Assembly: GCA_900555035.1 (NCBI GenBank)
Contig: USJX01000063.1
Location: 1 to 16,596 of the forward strand
DNA: 16,596 nucleotides
Direction of reading: 5' to 3'
Source: an uncultured Prevotella sp.
GTDB taxonomy: Bacteria; Bacteroidota; Bacteroidia; Bacteroidales; Bacteroidaceae
The notes under the pieces are model-generated. The model was given only the letters and a program-made list of their open reading frames with translations, was not told the DNA's origin and did not search any database. This document shows, in pieces, positions 5,102 through 14,543 of the stretch. The number at the start of each line of letters is the position of its first letter. The first letter of the stretch is position 1. Made by a program: the position numbers and the translations under genes.

Positions 5102-7191
5102 TACATCCAACCGTTGTTGCCTGCACTCTTACGAACAGTTACTGTCACAGTCTGGCTGGTACCGTCGGCTGCAGTTACGGTGAGCGATGTGCTACCCGCA
5201 GCGAGTCCCTTTACGATGAGCATCTTACCTTCAACAGTAGCGGAAGCCACACTGACATTGGCTACAGAGCAAGAATAGCCCTCAGTCTGACCGGCGAAAT
5301 AGGCTGCAAGATTCAGAGAAGAGGTCTTCTCAATACCCACATATATATTAGGCAACTTCATGTCGGAACTGAGTTCCTTGTTCTTGATATTGTTCAAGAG
5401 CTGAGCTGCATCTATCAGGCCAGTACCCATCTTGCCGATATACTTAGAGAGCTGTACTATCTCTGGCGAAGCACCCACGGTGGTATGGTTCATGTAATAA
5501 GTCTTGGTAGCACCATTCTGATAATGGCTATCCAATTCCTTCACAGATTTCTTCATCAGGGCTACGAAGTCGGCAGCACGATAATGACGGTTCGTCTTGG
5601 CAGCATAAGCGAGACCCAAGGCAGCCACACCCGAAACGTGAGGACAAGCCATAGAGGTTCCCTCCATGTAGCCCCAAGCAGGCTTACCGTTCTTGATCAT
5701 CGTAGAGAGCACAGCACCTTTCTGCTCGGTTGTCGTCTCTGCCCAGTATTCATCTTCCTGCTCGCCAATCTTGCTGTAATATTCCAAGTCGCCACCAGGA
5801 GCACTCAGGGTTACGAGCGAACCGAAATCGGTGTAGCAGGCTGGAGTATAGTCGGCAGCTAATGAAGATACGCTGACGCACTTAGAGTAAGCACCTGGGA
5901 AAGCAGGATTGCCAGCATACTCATTGCCTGCAGCAAAGACAGGAATACCGCCATCGATAACTCCATTAGGAGAACCGGCATTGTTGATGAAGTAATCCAG
6001 GGCTTCCTTCTCCAGCGGATAAGTTTCTGCCCACTCCTTCTCGGTGGCAGGACCCGGCGTATAACCATTGATGATGCTAGACTCTGAAGAGTTGTAACCC
6101 CAGCTGCACTGCAGGATGACAGCTCCATTATCGGCAGCATACTTGATGGCTCTTGCCTCGCCTGCCAAGGTTACGCTGTTCTGACCCGAGAACACCTGGC
6201 AAGACATGATCTTTACGCCAGAGTTTGGAGTTCCATCGCCACCGGCTACACCAGATACACCGATGCCATTGTTATTAACGGCAGCAATGGTACCTGCCAC
6301 GTGAGTACCATGACCGGAGTCGTTGGCATCAGTCCAGGTAATATCGCCACTCTCGGTTACGAAGTTGTAACCATGGAGGTCGCCTTCATATCCGTTGCCA
6401 TCGCCATCGGTCTTGGCTCCCTGAACGGTTTCTCCAGGATTGCACCACATGTTGGCAGCCAAATCTGGATGGGTGTACATCACGCCTTCGTCGAGAATAG
6501 CCACGATGATAGATGGATCGCCGGTGCAACTCTTCCACGCCTCAAGCGCATTCACATCGCATCCGGCCTTGGCACCCACATGGTTGTTGTTGAGATTCTC
6601 GAAATCGTAGTTGCCCTCGCCCAGGTTGCGATAGTGCCACTGGCTGACAAAGCCCGGGTCGTTAGGTTCACCATTGGCTGCTGCACGGGTAGCTTTCTGC
6701 TGAAGCGCCTTATCGCTGAGATAGATGCGCTTGCTGTCGGTATTGTAAGCACGCTTGATGCGACCATTGGTCTGAATCTTTGAGATTTCGCCCAACTGCT
6801 TCAGGCGCTCGGCAGCCACCTTCAGGTCGGTGCCCTTGCTGAACTTCACGGTGTACCAGAGGTGGAGTCCCGCCTCACGGGTACGAGCCTCGGTATTTGC
6901 ATCTACAGGAAATACACGCTCAAAGCTGTAGCTTCCCAAGATGTCGAGCACCTCGTCGGTAGAAGGAATACCCGAGCGGGTAGCCTTTCCGGCACGAGTC
7001 TGGCTCTTCTGTGCCTGGTCGAGGATGTCGCTCATCTCCGGGCTGAACTTGATGAGCAGTTCACCCGCCTTTGCATCCGCAGGGATGGTGATGTCTGCCT
7101 TGCCCTCAGAAGAGTCGAGGGTTGACAGGCTGTCAGAACAGCCCGTCAACGCCAAAGCGACCAATGCTATATAGAAAAACTTTTTCTTCAT
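5101..7191 (-). CDS. Subtilisin-family (S8) serine protease lipoprotein
   Basis: The 696-aa protein has a signal peptide with lipobox LTGC (Cys18). Residues about 40-170 look like an N-terminal propeptide (AGELLIKFSPEM at 42-53). The catalytic domain is about 180-600 with the full triad in the S8 motifs: Asp234 in AILDEGV, His294 in SGHGTHVAGT and Ser513 in GTSMACPHVSG, plus oxyanion Asn423 in FAAGNEY. All key residues are present, so it should be active. The C-terminal domain (about 610-690) is a BIG2-like beta-sandwich ending SLTVTAADGTSQTVTVTV. It is predicted to be membrane-anchored, probably at the surface, cutting proteins before import by SusCD. The acidic export signal after Cys is weak (SDS), so periplasmic location is also possible. 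It starts 22 bp after the BACON-LRR gene and overlaps the DUF1573 gene by one base. Confidence 0.93.
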   Translation of the reverse strand: MKKKFFYIALVALALTGCSDSLSTLDSSEGKADITIPADAKAGELLIKFSPEMSDILDQAQKSQTRAGKATRSGIPSTDEVLDILGSYSFERVFPVDANTEARTREAGLHLWYTVKFSKGTDLKVAAERLKQLGEISKIQTNGRIKRAYNTDSKRIYLSDKALQQKATRAAANGEPNDPGFVSQWHYRNLGEGNYDFENLNNNHVGAKAGCDVNALEAWKSCTGDPSIIVAILDEGVMYTHPDLAANMWCNPGETVQGAKTDGDGNGYEGDLHGYNFVTESGDITWTDANDSGHGTHVAGTIAAVNNNGIGVSGVAGGDGTPNSGVKIMSCQVFSGQNSVTLAGEARAIKYAADNGAVILQCSWGYNSSESSIINGYTPGPATEKEWAETYPLEKEALDYFINNAGSPNGVIDGGIPVFAAGNEYAGNPAFPGAYSKCVSVSSLAADYTPACYTDFGSLVTLSAPGGDLEYYSKIGEQEDEYWAETTTEQKGAVLSTMIKNGKPAWGYMEGTSMACPHVSGVAALGLAYAAKTNRHYRAADFVALMKKSVKELDSHYQNGATKTYYMNHTTVGASPEIVQLSKYIGKMGTGLIDAAQLLNNIKNKELSSDMKLPNIYVGIEKTSSLNLAAYFAGQTEGYSCSVANVSVASATVEGKMLIVKGLAAGSTSLTVTAADGTSQTVTVTVRKSAGNNGWM

Positions 7192-7213
7192 TGTTTGCTT
7201 CTATATTGTTTGT

Positions 7214-9265
7214 TTATCTGTTTATTTTAAAATTTCTCTTGTACTTGGCAAGCAGGGCTTCCTCATCCACATCGCCCGCAGCTACGTATGTGCGATAGTA
7301 GAGCGGATAAGCTACGCCAGGAACCTCCCACTTATTGCCTGGGTCGCTGGTTCCGCAATAGTAGTTGAGAATAAAGTTCTCCTCTGTCATGTTGGTGAAT
7401 CCAACTGCTGCACCTGCGCTGTTCTTACCTCTTGGTGTCTGGTTGAAGACCATAATAGATGGACTCCACTCTACCAGGTGCGGATGATAGAAGATCCACT
7501 TTGGCACGGCACCGGTAAAGAAGTTCAGGTTGAGCGACAGCCTACGGCAGTTTGGCAATACACGTGGCACCTGGGTAGGATCCACATTGCTATACATCAC
7601 CACGCCATCCTTGTTCTTGCAGGTTACAGGATTGCTCTTTCCTGAGAGCAGCCACTTGCAGGTATCGCCCACCAGCTTATCCAGGCAATCAGCCTTGTTG
7701 TCAGAGAAGTCGGCCTTGCTGTAGCGGGTAGCCTTGCCGGCAGCCTTCAGAGCAGCATCCATCTCATCATCGGTAGGAAGCTCACCCTCCAGGAAGCAGT
7801 AAGACAGCTTCAAGGCGTTCAGCTTATCCCAGGTAAGAAGCTTCAGGAGCGCCTGACGGTCGCTGGTGCCTGCACTAACCTTGCCATACAATCCGATAGG
7901 ATAGGTATTGTAGATATAGTTGCCCTCGCTATTCTTTTCCAACTGAGAGATATTGATGGCAACATCCGTACGACGCTGTGCATAGAGGATGAGATTACGC
8001 AACTTAGGGAAGTTCTTCTCATTCACCACATTGGTGATATCCGACAACTTGTTGAAGTTGTTACTTACCAGGTTGAGTGTCTCCAGGTTCTTGCCCAGGT
8101 TCACAAAATTGGCTGGCAGATGAGTCATACCGTAAGCCTGAACCGTAAGATCCTTCAGGTACTTCAACTCACAGATGTCCTCGCCCAGTTCCACCTCGCG
8201 AATCTGATTGTTCTCATTGGCTGCAAGAGAGAAAGACTCCAGGAACTTGAGGTTGCGCACCTCCTTAGGAAGCGTTTCGCCACTATTCAAGTTGAACATG
8301 CTGAACTTCACGGAGCGAACACGGCCCAAAGCCTCCGGATGGCTCTTCACGAAATCATCGGTAGCCTCCCAAAGGGTTACGCTGCTCCAGTTGCGCATAT
8401 TGTCGCTCGTATCGTAGGTAATCATGCTACCCAGCTTCTGGTTAATCATGATAACAGAGAGCGAGTCGCCCGCACGGTTATCCTCAATCTTAGGTGCAGC
8501 CTTCTGGCGAACCGTCAGGATTACATCTTCCGTAGGATTTCCATCAGCATCCACCAGCTGGTCTTCTGCCTTGACAGGCACCAGGTGGACCTTAGCCACA
8601 CGAACGGCAGGAACCACGTTCATCGCCCAGCGGAACTTGAAGTTGACGCTGCGAGGACGATACTTTCTATCCAGCACGATGCCCAGGTTGGTGCCCTCCA
8701 GCTTGTCTTCATCCTTACTGTTCAGGAGCCAGCCTTCACGCTCGCTCTCGTTCTCAGCCTTCTCGGCATCGGTCATGTTTCCCTCGAAGGAATACTCAAT
8801 CTTTCCGATCTTGCATTCCACGTTGGCAGAAATCAGACTCTCGAATGCACGGTTATCGTAAGAATCAGAGTTCTCGATTTCCACAACAGGTTCCTTCAGG
8901 AAAATCTGCTTGCCATAACCAAACTGGGTGATGGTAAGCTTACGGCTCTGTCCATTGGCACCCTGGAAACGGAGTTCCGTGCTGCGGAGTGTGTTGGAAA
9001 GAGTAGAATCCACCTTGATGGTACCCTCTACAGAGCCCACGCCGTTGGCTGGCGAAAGCATGAGCCAAGGCTCAGAGGTATTTGCCACCCAGTCTTGCGA
9101 AGCAGCGATGGCAATCTGCTCTGTTCCTCCCTGCGGACCTACTGCTATCTCCTCCTTATCGAGAGCCAGGCCTCCTGGGATTTCGACATCATCCTTATCG
9201 CTGCAGGCAGTGAAAAGCCCGGCAGCGAGAACGATACCTAATGTCAGTTTATTCATATATTTCAT
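7214..9265 (-). CDS. BACON plus leucine-rich-repeat surface lipoprotein
   Basis: The 683-aa protein has a lipoprotein signal peptide ending FTAC (Cys21), followed by SDKDD, which favours surface export. Residues about 33-116 form a BACON domain (LALDKEEIAVGPQGGTEQIAI, then SQDWVANTSEPWLMLSP). Residues about 120-265 form another beta-rich domain with the FLKEPVVEIENSDSYDNR opening. From about 300 to 600 there are irregular leucine-rich repeats (VRNLKFLESFSLAANENN; LGKNLETLNLVSNNFNKL; ALKLSYCFLEGELP; CRRLSLNLNFFTGAVPKWI), some resembling the plant-type LxGxxP repeat. BACON domains occur in glycan- and mucin-related surface proteins and LRRs bind proteins, so a surface capture protein is likely. 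No catalytic motif is seen. It sits between a second LRR lipoprotein (21-bp gap) and the protease (22-bp gap). Confidence 0.82.
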   Translation of the reverse strand: MKYMNKLTLGIVLAAGLFTACSDKDDVEIPGGLALDKEEIAVGPQGGTEQIAIAASQDWVANTSEPWLMLSPANGVGSVEGTIKVDSTLSNTLRSTELRFQGANGQSRKLTITQFGYGKQIFLKEPVVEIENSDSYDNRAFESLISANVECKIGKIEYSFEGNMTDAEKAENESEREGWLLNSKDEDKLEGTNLGIVLDRKYRPRSVNFKFRWAMNVVPAVRVAKVHLVPVKAEDQLVDADGNPTEDVILTVRQKAAPKIEDNRAGDSLSVIMINQKLGSMITYDTSDNMRNWSSVTLWEATDDFVKSHPEALGRVRSVKFSMFNLNSGETLPKEVRNLKFLESFSLAANENNQIREVELGEDICELKYLKDLTVQAYGMTHLPANFVNLGKNLETLNLVSNNFNKLSDITNVVNEKNFPKLRNLILYAQRRTDVAINISQLEKNSEGNYIYNTYPIGLYGKVSAGTSDRQALLKLLTWDKLNALKLSYCFLEGELPTDDEMDAALKAAGKATRYSKADFSDNKADCLDKLVGDTCKWLLSGKSNPVTCKNKDGVVMYSNVDPTQVPRVLPNCRRLSLNLNFFTGAVPKWIFYHPHLVEWSPSIMVFNQTPRGKNSAGAAVGFTNMTEENFILNYYCGTSDPGNKWEVPGVAYPLYYRTYVAAGDVDEEALLAKYKRNFKINR

Positions 9266-9286
9266 ATTACTACTTTCTTATGGAGT

Positions 9287-11971
9287 TTAATTTTCGAGAT
9301 CCAATGCATCGCAACCACGGATATCCTGGTTCTTATCATAGAACAGCATATACAAACCTGCCTTGATGTAAGGACATACGCTGGTTACATCGATAGAGAT
9401 GTTAGGGTTGTCGGCGATGTTCAGGATATAAAGGTGAGAGGTCAGCGTCTCTTCTACCTTGCGGATATCGTTGGAACCTATCTGGAACTGAATCAGACTT
9501 GGACAGGTGGTGATTCCTGTAGGCCATGTGCGCAGACAACGCTGGTCGGTCTTGGCATCACGCTGATGGTTGATGGCAAAGGCACGGAGCACGGCACTGT
9601 TCAACGGCTGGGTTGGCACCTCGGTGAAGCAGTTGTAGCTCAAATCCATATTGGTGATGTATGGCAATGTGGTTGAGCGGAAATCATCAGAGAGGGATGT
9701 CAGCTTGTTGAATCGGAAGTCGATAACCTGCAAGAGATAAGCCTTCTTTCCGGTAATGGAACCTTTAGGGATGGTACGCATCTGGTTGCCGCTCAAATCG
9801 AGTGTCGTGATTGGCGAACCTGCTGTAAACAACTCTGAAGGGAACTTCTCTATCTTGTTGTTCGAGAGAGTAACGGATGCTGCATTGATACCCTTGTAGG
9901 TACCATGGCTTGTATCCACACCCGTAATCTCATTATATGAGAAATCTACAGAACCCATCTCGCGAACAGAACTTGCATCGAAGATATTCGGAATCTTCTT
10001 CAGCTTGTTATGGGCGAAGGTCAAACTCTCTACATCATCCGTAAAACCACAGAGATTGGCTGGAATCTCCTCAATCTGGTTGTTGTTCAGATAGAGTGAA
10101 GACAAGGCGATGCCTGAACCGAACGGATGCAACTTCTTGATATTGTTGTAAGCCAGGTCGAGCAGACCGAGGTTCACCATCTTGCTCAAAGCCGAAGACT
10201 CAGGGAATTCCTCCAGGTTGTTGTAGCTCATATAGAGAATCTGGAGAGTTTTACCAGTCTTTTCCTCTGCCAAGCGAGTCCAGTCACTTCTCAGCTGGTT
10301 GGCAGAGATACCCTTGCATCGTGCCAGGTTCATCGCCTGCAAGGCAGGGAGATTGTAGTAGAAGTCTGGAATGCGACTAATCTTAGGACAGTTGTAAAGC
10401 TCGATGTCCGTAAGGGTTGTCATCTTGTCCCATGCATCCTCTGTAAACTCAGCGGCAAACTTACCGTAAACAGGATCATCGGCATTGTAGAACTTCGCAC
10501 AAACCTCATCGGATGTAATGGAAGAGTTACCGATATAGAACTGCTGCAACTTGGTAAGGCGATAGATGGCCTTAGACACACCCGAGATTCGGTTGGTCAG
10601 CGTACCGATCTGTGCATCCTTCAGGCTGATGCGGCTATCCTTCTTGATTCTGTTCTTCGGTGCCACCTTAGGATCGGAGTTGTAGCTTTCTACAATCATC
10701 TTCGACATGTTGGCACGTGGGTCATACTTCAGGAACTTGCTCTCATAGTCATGGCGCATAGAGGTCTTCTTAGCCGCAGTCAGACTGCTGGCATCATAGT
10801 TATTGAAGATGTTGGCACCAATCTTCTCATCGTGCGAACCGAGGTTGAGCACCTGGAGTTCTGTAAGCTGTCCGATGGCATCAGGCACAATGCCCTTGGC
10901 ACCGAAGCCAGCGATGACGAGACCGATGACACGGCCGTTGCTGTTGAGCGTTACGCCAGGCTGGTCGCCCCACATATCGAGTTCCTTGTTGAAGTTCCAG
11001 TTGGCACCCTTGAAGGTAGCATCGCCATAGAAGCTCCACTCCTTACCCTGCAGAGATTCCCAGATAGCCTTCAAAGCCTCATAGTCCTTGATGTACTCCT
11101 TGGTCTTGGAAAGCAGGATAGGCACCCGGGCACTATCATTGAGCTGATTATCCTCTACTACGAAGGCCTCGCCCTTGACAGGCTGGGTTTCATACTTGGT
11201 CTTTACCGCACCCGTCTTACCGTATGTGGTATAAGAAGTAACCTGATAGGTTCCGGCAGGGAGCCATACGGTAGAATCGCAGTAGGCTGTTCCCATCTCC
11301 ATATACTTATCGTTGACATTGTCCGGATTCTGATGTTCCTTGCTTACCTCCTTATACTTCACCTTCATCTGAGGGAAGGTAACGGTTTCGCGGGTAAAGA
11401 GGTTGGTTACGCTGATATCCACCAGACTGATATTAGAGAAGAGATACTCGGCACCACCGGCACGGGTCTTCTCCCACTCCTTAACGAGATTGAACTTCAC
11501 CTTGCCTCGCTCCACGGTGGCAACGCTGAGGTTCTGAACCTTCAATCCGCCACCAGTTACCGTGAAAGTTTCACCGGCAGAAGAAGCCAGCAGCTCCTCA
11601 TCCACCGCATCATAGAGATAGAAACCGATAACGGTATAGGTACCGGCAGCAAGCTGCAGTTTTTCACTTCTCAAACCATACTCGGCATTCTCTGCGTTGT
11701 AGGAATTGAGCACCAGGGTCTGAGAAACCGTGGTACCGTTATGCTCCATGACCACCTTGATTTTCTTGGCATCATCCAATTTCTCAAGCTTGTCAATGGC
11801 AACAGCACGCGAAGCCCTTGAGGAAACCTTCTTGTTCAGCTTGAACTGCACATATCCGTATGTGGTGTCCCAGCCCTCGGTTTCATCATCAGAGCAACCT
11901 GTCACGGCAAAGGTCAGCAGAGTGACCAGGAGCAACAGGAGCGCCTTGGAAAATATCTTGAATCTGTTCAT
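9287..11971 (-). CDS. Large leucine-rich-repeat surface lipoprotein with two N-terminal Ig-like domains (DUF4458-like)
   Basis: The 894-aa protein has lipobox VTGC (Cys26) followed by SDDE, indicating surface export. Residues about 35-165 and 175-290 are two beta-sandwich domains sharing an L-x-AGTY-x-V-x(2)-Y-x(2)-Y signature (QLAAGTYTVIGFYLY at 106-120; WLPAGTYQVTSYTTY at 236-250). They look like a tandem pair, and the region resembles DUF4458 of Bacteroidota LRR lipoproteins (name from memory). From about 293 there is an LRR cap like those of plant-type LRRs (IWESLQGKEWSFYG, NSNGRVIGLVIAGFGAKG, VPDAIGQLTELQVLNLG), followed by many LRRs to the end (LGLLDLAYNNIKKLHPFGSG, SSLYLNNNQIEEIP, TTLDLSGNQMRTIP, TNMDLSYNCFTEVP). 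The likely job is binding protein or glycoprotein ligands at the cell surface. Its ATG overlaps the previous stop by one base (TAATG). Confidence 0.85.
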   Translation of the reverse strand: MNRFKIFSKALLLLLVTLLTFAVTGCSDDETEGWDTTYGYVQFKLNKKVSSRASRAVAIDKLEKLDDAKKIKVVMEHNGTTVSQTLVLNSYNAENAEYGLRSEKLQLAAGTYTVIGFYLYDAVDEELLASSAGETFTVTGGGLKVQNLSVATVERGKVKFNLVKEWEKTRAGGAEYLFSNISLVDISVTNLFTRETVTFPQMKVKYKEVSKEHQNPDNVNDKYMEMGTAYCDSTVWLPAGTYQVTSYTTYGKTGAVKTKYETQPVKGEAFVVEDNQLNDSARVPILLSKTKEYIKDYEALKAIWESLQGKEWSFYGDATFKGANWNFNKELDMWGDQPGVTLNSNGRVIGLVIAGFGAKGIVPDAIGQLTELQVLNLGSHDEKIGANIFNNYDASSLTAAKKTSMRHDYESKFLKYDPRANMSKMIVESYNSDPKVAPKNRIKKDSRISLKDAQIGTLTNRISGVSKAIYRLTKLQQFYIGNSSITSDEVCAKFYNADDPVYGKFAAEFTEDAWDKMTTLTDIELYNCPKISRIPDFYYNLPALQAMNLARCKGISANQLRSDWTRLAEEKTGKTLQILYMSYNNLEEFPESSALSKMVNLGLLDLAYNNIKKLHPFGSGIALSSLYLNNNQIEEIPANLCGFTDDVESLTFAHNKLKKIPNIFDASSVREMGSVDFSYNEITGVDTSHGTYKGINAASVTLSNNKIEKFPSELFTAGSPITTLDLSGNQMRTIPKGSITGKKAYLLQVIDFRFNKLTSLSDDFRSTTLPYITNMDLSYNCFTEVPTQPLNSAVLRAFAINHQRDAKTDQRCLRTWPTGITTCPSLIQFQIGSNDIRKVEETLTSHLYILNIADNPNISIDVTSVCPYIKAGLYMLFYDKNQDIRGCDALDLEN

Positions 11972-13560
11972 TACTTACTAATTTTTCTGAAAGAAGTATG
12001 TTTCTTGCTTTGATTATAGGTAGGCTCAATTACGAGCACCTTCACCACCTTGCCATTATCCTGGAAAGCCATGAATACAGGAGCAGTCTCAGGAAGTTGG
12101 AATGTAAATATCCAGTTGTCATTCTCATCCATGCTTGGCTCAGGAACAATCTCCTTGGCACTGCTATCTATCATATAGAGATAGCCTGTCTCCATCATGG
12201 TAGTAGGATCCCAATCCTTGATGTTAGGATTTATGGTAAGCGAAGAACCTACAGCAGCCGAAGCGATGTAGATTTCATCACCTGTATAGTTGAGGAAGCT
12301 GGAAGCCACCTCCTTGTACATTCCGTTTACATCCTTTGTACACTCCACATCGAGGTAGTTCATAATCTTGATGCTAGGAGCCACAGAAGTGTTGTCACCG
12401 CCCTCTGCCTTCTGCTTCTTCTGGATGAAGTGCATCAGGAAGTATTTGTTGTACAACCAGCTTACAGAATTAGGATCTTCCTCATCAATCATCTTCTTAG
12501 GGTCGCCAAGCGCCTTGTACTCTGCAGTAGGCAAGGCATAGACATAGCAATTACGCTCGCCACTAGCCAAAGCATCGATGGCAAGACGGATGTCACCGCC
12601 CTCACCTGTGGTCTTTACGAAGTGCTCGCTCTCAACCTCCAAACCATTCGCCTGTGCTGTGAATACTACCAATGTATAGTCATCGGCTGCTGTCTTCAAC
12701 GTGAATGGCACAAAGTTAGAGAAGGTAAAGGTATTGGTGGTCTCCTCGCCTGTAACACCTGTGCTACCTGTCTGAGAGAAAGTCTTGCCATCCAGAGATA
12801 CATTCCAGTCGGCCCATGGTGTAGAAGTAGGATAAGTTACATCCATGGTGCTGGTAGGCATACCGTTGTAGATAACAGGCACAGAAACCTCAGCCTTGCC
12901 ATCCTCTGATGCGAAGGTAATGAACGCACCCTCGCTCTTGGCAATGGCATACTTGGCGTTCTTCACACCCTCCTTGAACATCGCACCACCGGCAACAGCC
13001 TCCAGAGGACGACCTACCATGAAACCGCCATCGAGCTCTACCCAGCTAGGCATATTGGTAGCAGCAAAACGATAGTTGGCCTTTACGGTAAACTTCTTGT
13101 ACTCGTTGTAGCCAGCCTCGATACCAGTTTCGGTGATATCGTTGCCATCCACATCGTAAACCTTCAGCTCATAGCCGTCGGCTGAACGGTGAACCTCTGC
13201 GATGGTTACTTCCTGACCACCCATCTTCAAGTTCAACTGAGCCACGGTCAAATCCTTACTGGCATCATCGGCTGTAAGAGTAACCTTCACGGTCTGCTTG
13301 CCCGCAGTGCCATTGATTACAAAACCATTCTCGGCATCATTCTGGGCAATCTTACACCAGATTTTGTTGGAAGAGAGACTCCAGCTCTCGTTTGCATCGA
13401 ATGTAAACTCCTTCACTTCACCGGCAGCACCCGCAATGGTCTGCACCTGTGGGAACACAGGAGTTACGGCATCGTCGTCATCGCTTGAACAAGCAGTGAA
13501 CATGCACACTGATACCAGTGCCACAAGTACGAGCCAATATCTTGAAATTAACTTTTTCAT
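11971..13560 (-). CDS. BACON-like multidomain surface lipoprotein
   Basis: The 529-aa protein starts at ATG 13560 (MKKLISRYW). An in-frame codon 39 bp upstream would add MQIYLSKKRKKNK, a poor signal-peptide start, and lies in the A-rich leader. The lipobox is FTAC (Cys24) followed by SSDDDD, a strong acidic surface-export signal. Residues about 35-125 look like a BACON/Ig-type domain (ANESWSLSSNKIWCKIAQN, GKQTVKVTLTAD). The rest is beta-rich with no catalytic motif. The middle part has FTFSNFVPFTLKTAADDYTL and the C-terminal part ends VFMAFQDNGKVVKVLVIEP. Its place right after SusC, SusD and the Calx-beta lipoprotein is where surface ligand-binding lipoproteins usually sit. Family not named with confidence. 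It is coupled to the LRR gene by a TAATG overlap. Confidence 0.75.
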   Translation of the reverse strand: MKKLISRYWLVLVALVSVCMFTACSSDDDDAVTPVFPQVQTIAGAAGEVKEFTFDANESWSLSSNKIWCKIAQNDAENGFVINGTAGKQTVKVTLTADDASKDLTVAQLNLKMGGQEVTIAEVHRSADGYELKVYDVDGNDITETGIEAGYNEYKKFTVKANYRFAATNMPSWVELDGGFMVGRPLEAVAGGAMFKEGVKNAKYAIAKSEGAFITFASEDGKAEVSVPVIYNGMPTSTMDVTYPTSTPWADWNVSLDGKTFSQTGSTGVTGEETTNTFTFSNFVPFTLKTAADDYTLVVFTAQANGLEVESEHFVKTTGEGGDIRLAIDALASGERNCYVYALPTAEYKALGDPKKMIDEEDPNSVSWLYNKYFLMHFIQKKQKAEGGDNTSVAPSIKIMNYLDVECTKDVNGMYKEVASSFLNYTGDEIYIASAAVGSSLTINPNIKDWDPTTMMETGYLYMIDSSAKEIVPEPSMDENDNWIFTFQLPETAPVFMAFQDNGKVVKVLVIEPTYNQSKKHTSFRKISK

Positions 13561-13625
13561 TTTGTTCTTTTTTCTTTTTTTACTTAAATATATCTGCATT
13601 TATAAACCATCAGGCATCCGAAGGC

Positions 13626-14528
13626 TTAGTATCCCTGTTCCTTCAGTTTCTCTGCCTCTGCATCGCTCACCCACTCGAACATGGTGATGAATGTTCCCAC
13701 GGTGCCAAAAGACGAACCATCCTTGTTGTCAACACTCATGGTTACATACTGCAACACATAGTTCTGGCAGGTATTATAATAAGAGGTGTAGAAAGATGGC
13801 TGGCTGATGCGCAACTTGCCATCGCCATAGATGGTGCCGAACGCCTCACCGGTCTCGCCGGCTACCTGATCGTCCATCTCTACCTTTGGCTCCAGGATGT
13901 TGTCGGTATTGAACTTCAACTTCAGGTTATAACCCTTGTAGTAAACATCCTTCAGCAGAACGGTATTCTTCTCGCCTTCCACTACCTCAGTCTTGATCAG
14001 ACGATTGGTTACGTTGTTCAAGTATTGGCTATAGAAGGTAGATGTTACCATGCACCAGCCAGAGAAGTTGTGGATATCGAAAGGACAAGACTTCTGCATA
14101 ACCACGTGGGTGTAGTCCTTGTAAAGGTCTGTCCAGTTATACTTCTCCGGAATCACCAACTTCAGGGTGAAGCCCAGAGAGTCGGTCTTGCCGATGTTAT
14201 CATAGATACCCTGTACCTGCACGTTTCCTACCATCTCGCCCGCCTTGATTGTAACGGTGTTGTTGAGGATGCGATAGTGCAGCCCCTCGATGGCATTGCT
14301 CTGCTTATCTACAACCTCCACGCCGAAGGTGCGGTCGTAATCAGCCTTCTCGGTAGCCGACACAGGAACATTGAAAACCTCGTTGGTTTCCTGCACGGCA
14401 TACTGATAGAGCGTATCAGAGAACATGATATGACTTGGACCCGAATAGGTGGTATAATCCTGCGAACAGCTCGCAAGAGCGATGAGTACAGCCACGGCTG
14501 CCAAACATCCCATCATTATTTTCTTCAT
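13626..14528 (-). CDS. SusCD-associated lipoprotein with Calx-beta-like domain (DUF4984-like)
   Basis: The 300-aa protein has lipobox LASC (Cys21). Residues about 29-130 read as a Calx-beta/Ig-like domain (VFNVPVSATEKADYDRTFGV, then AIEGLHYR, then TVTIKAGEMVGNVQVQG). The C-terminal half (about 145-300) is beta-rich with GWCMVTSTFYSQYL and is like the region called DUF4984 in Bacteroidota (name from memory, moderately sure). Such lipoproteins commonly follow SusD and can form an extra subunit of the outer-membrane SusCD complex. It begins 15 bp after SusD. After it comes a 65-bp gap whose last part is an A-rich leader for the next gene, with no clear promoter or terminator. Confidence 0.75.
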   Translation of the reverse strand: MKKIMMGCLAAVAVLIALASCSQDYTTYSGPSHIMFSDTLYQYAVQETNEVFNVPVSATEKADYDRTFGVEVVDKQSNAIEGLHYRILNNTVTIKAGEMVGNVQVQGIYDNIGKTDSLGFTLKLVIPEKYNWTDLYKDYTHVVMQKSCPFDIHNFSGWCMVTSTFYSQYLNNVTNRLIKTEVVEGEKNTVLLKDVYYKGYNLKLKFNTDNILEPKVEMDDQVAGETGEAFGTIYGDGKLRISQPSFYTSYYNTCQNYVLQYVTMSVDNKDGSSFGTVGTFITMFEWVSDAEAEKLKEQGY

Positions 14529-14543
14529 GATCGTCTCCTTATT

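Noticed and set aside
8120..9241. 373-aa + strand open frame
   Set aside because: Antisense to the BACON-LRR gene, with no family features; a by-product of codon use on the real strand.
10127..11821. 564-aa + strand open frame
   Set aside because: It lies antisense inside the LRR lipoprotein gene, has no recognisable domain or signal, and the - strand frame has clear lipoprotein and LRR features.
13561..13599. Upstream in-frame start adding MQIYLSKKRKKNK to the BACON-like lipoprotein
   Set aside because: It lies in the A-rich leader and would spoil the normal lipoprotein signal; ATG 13560 gives a standard MKKLISRYW start.
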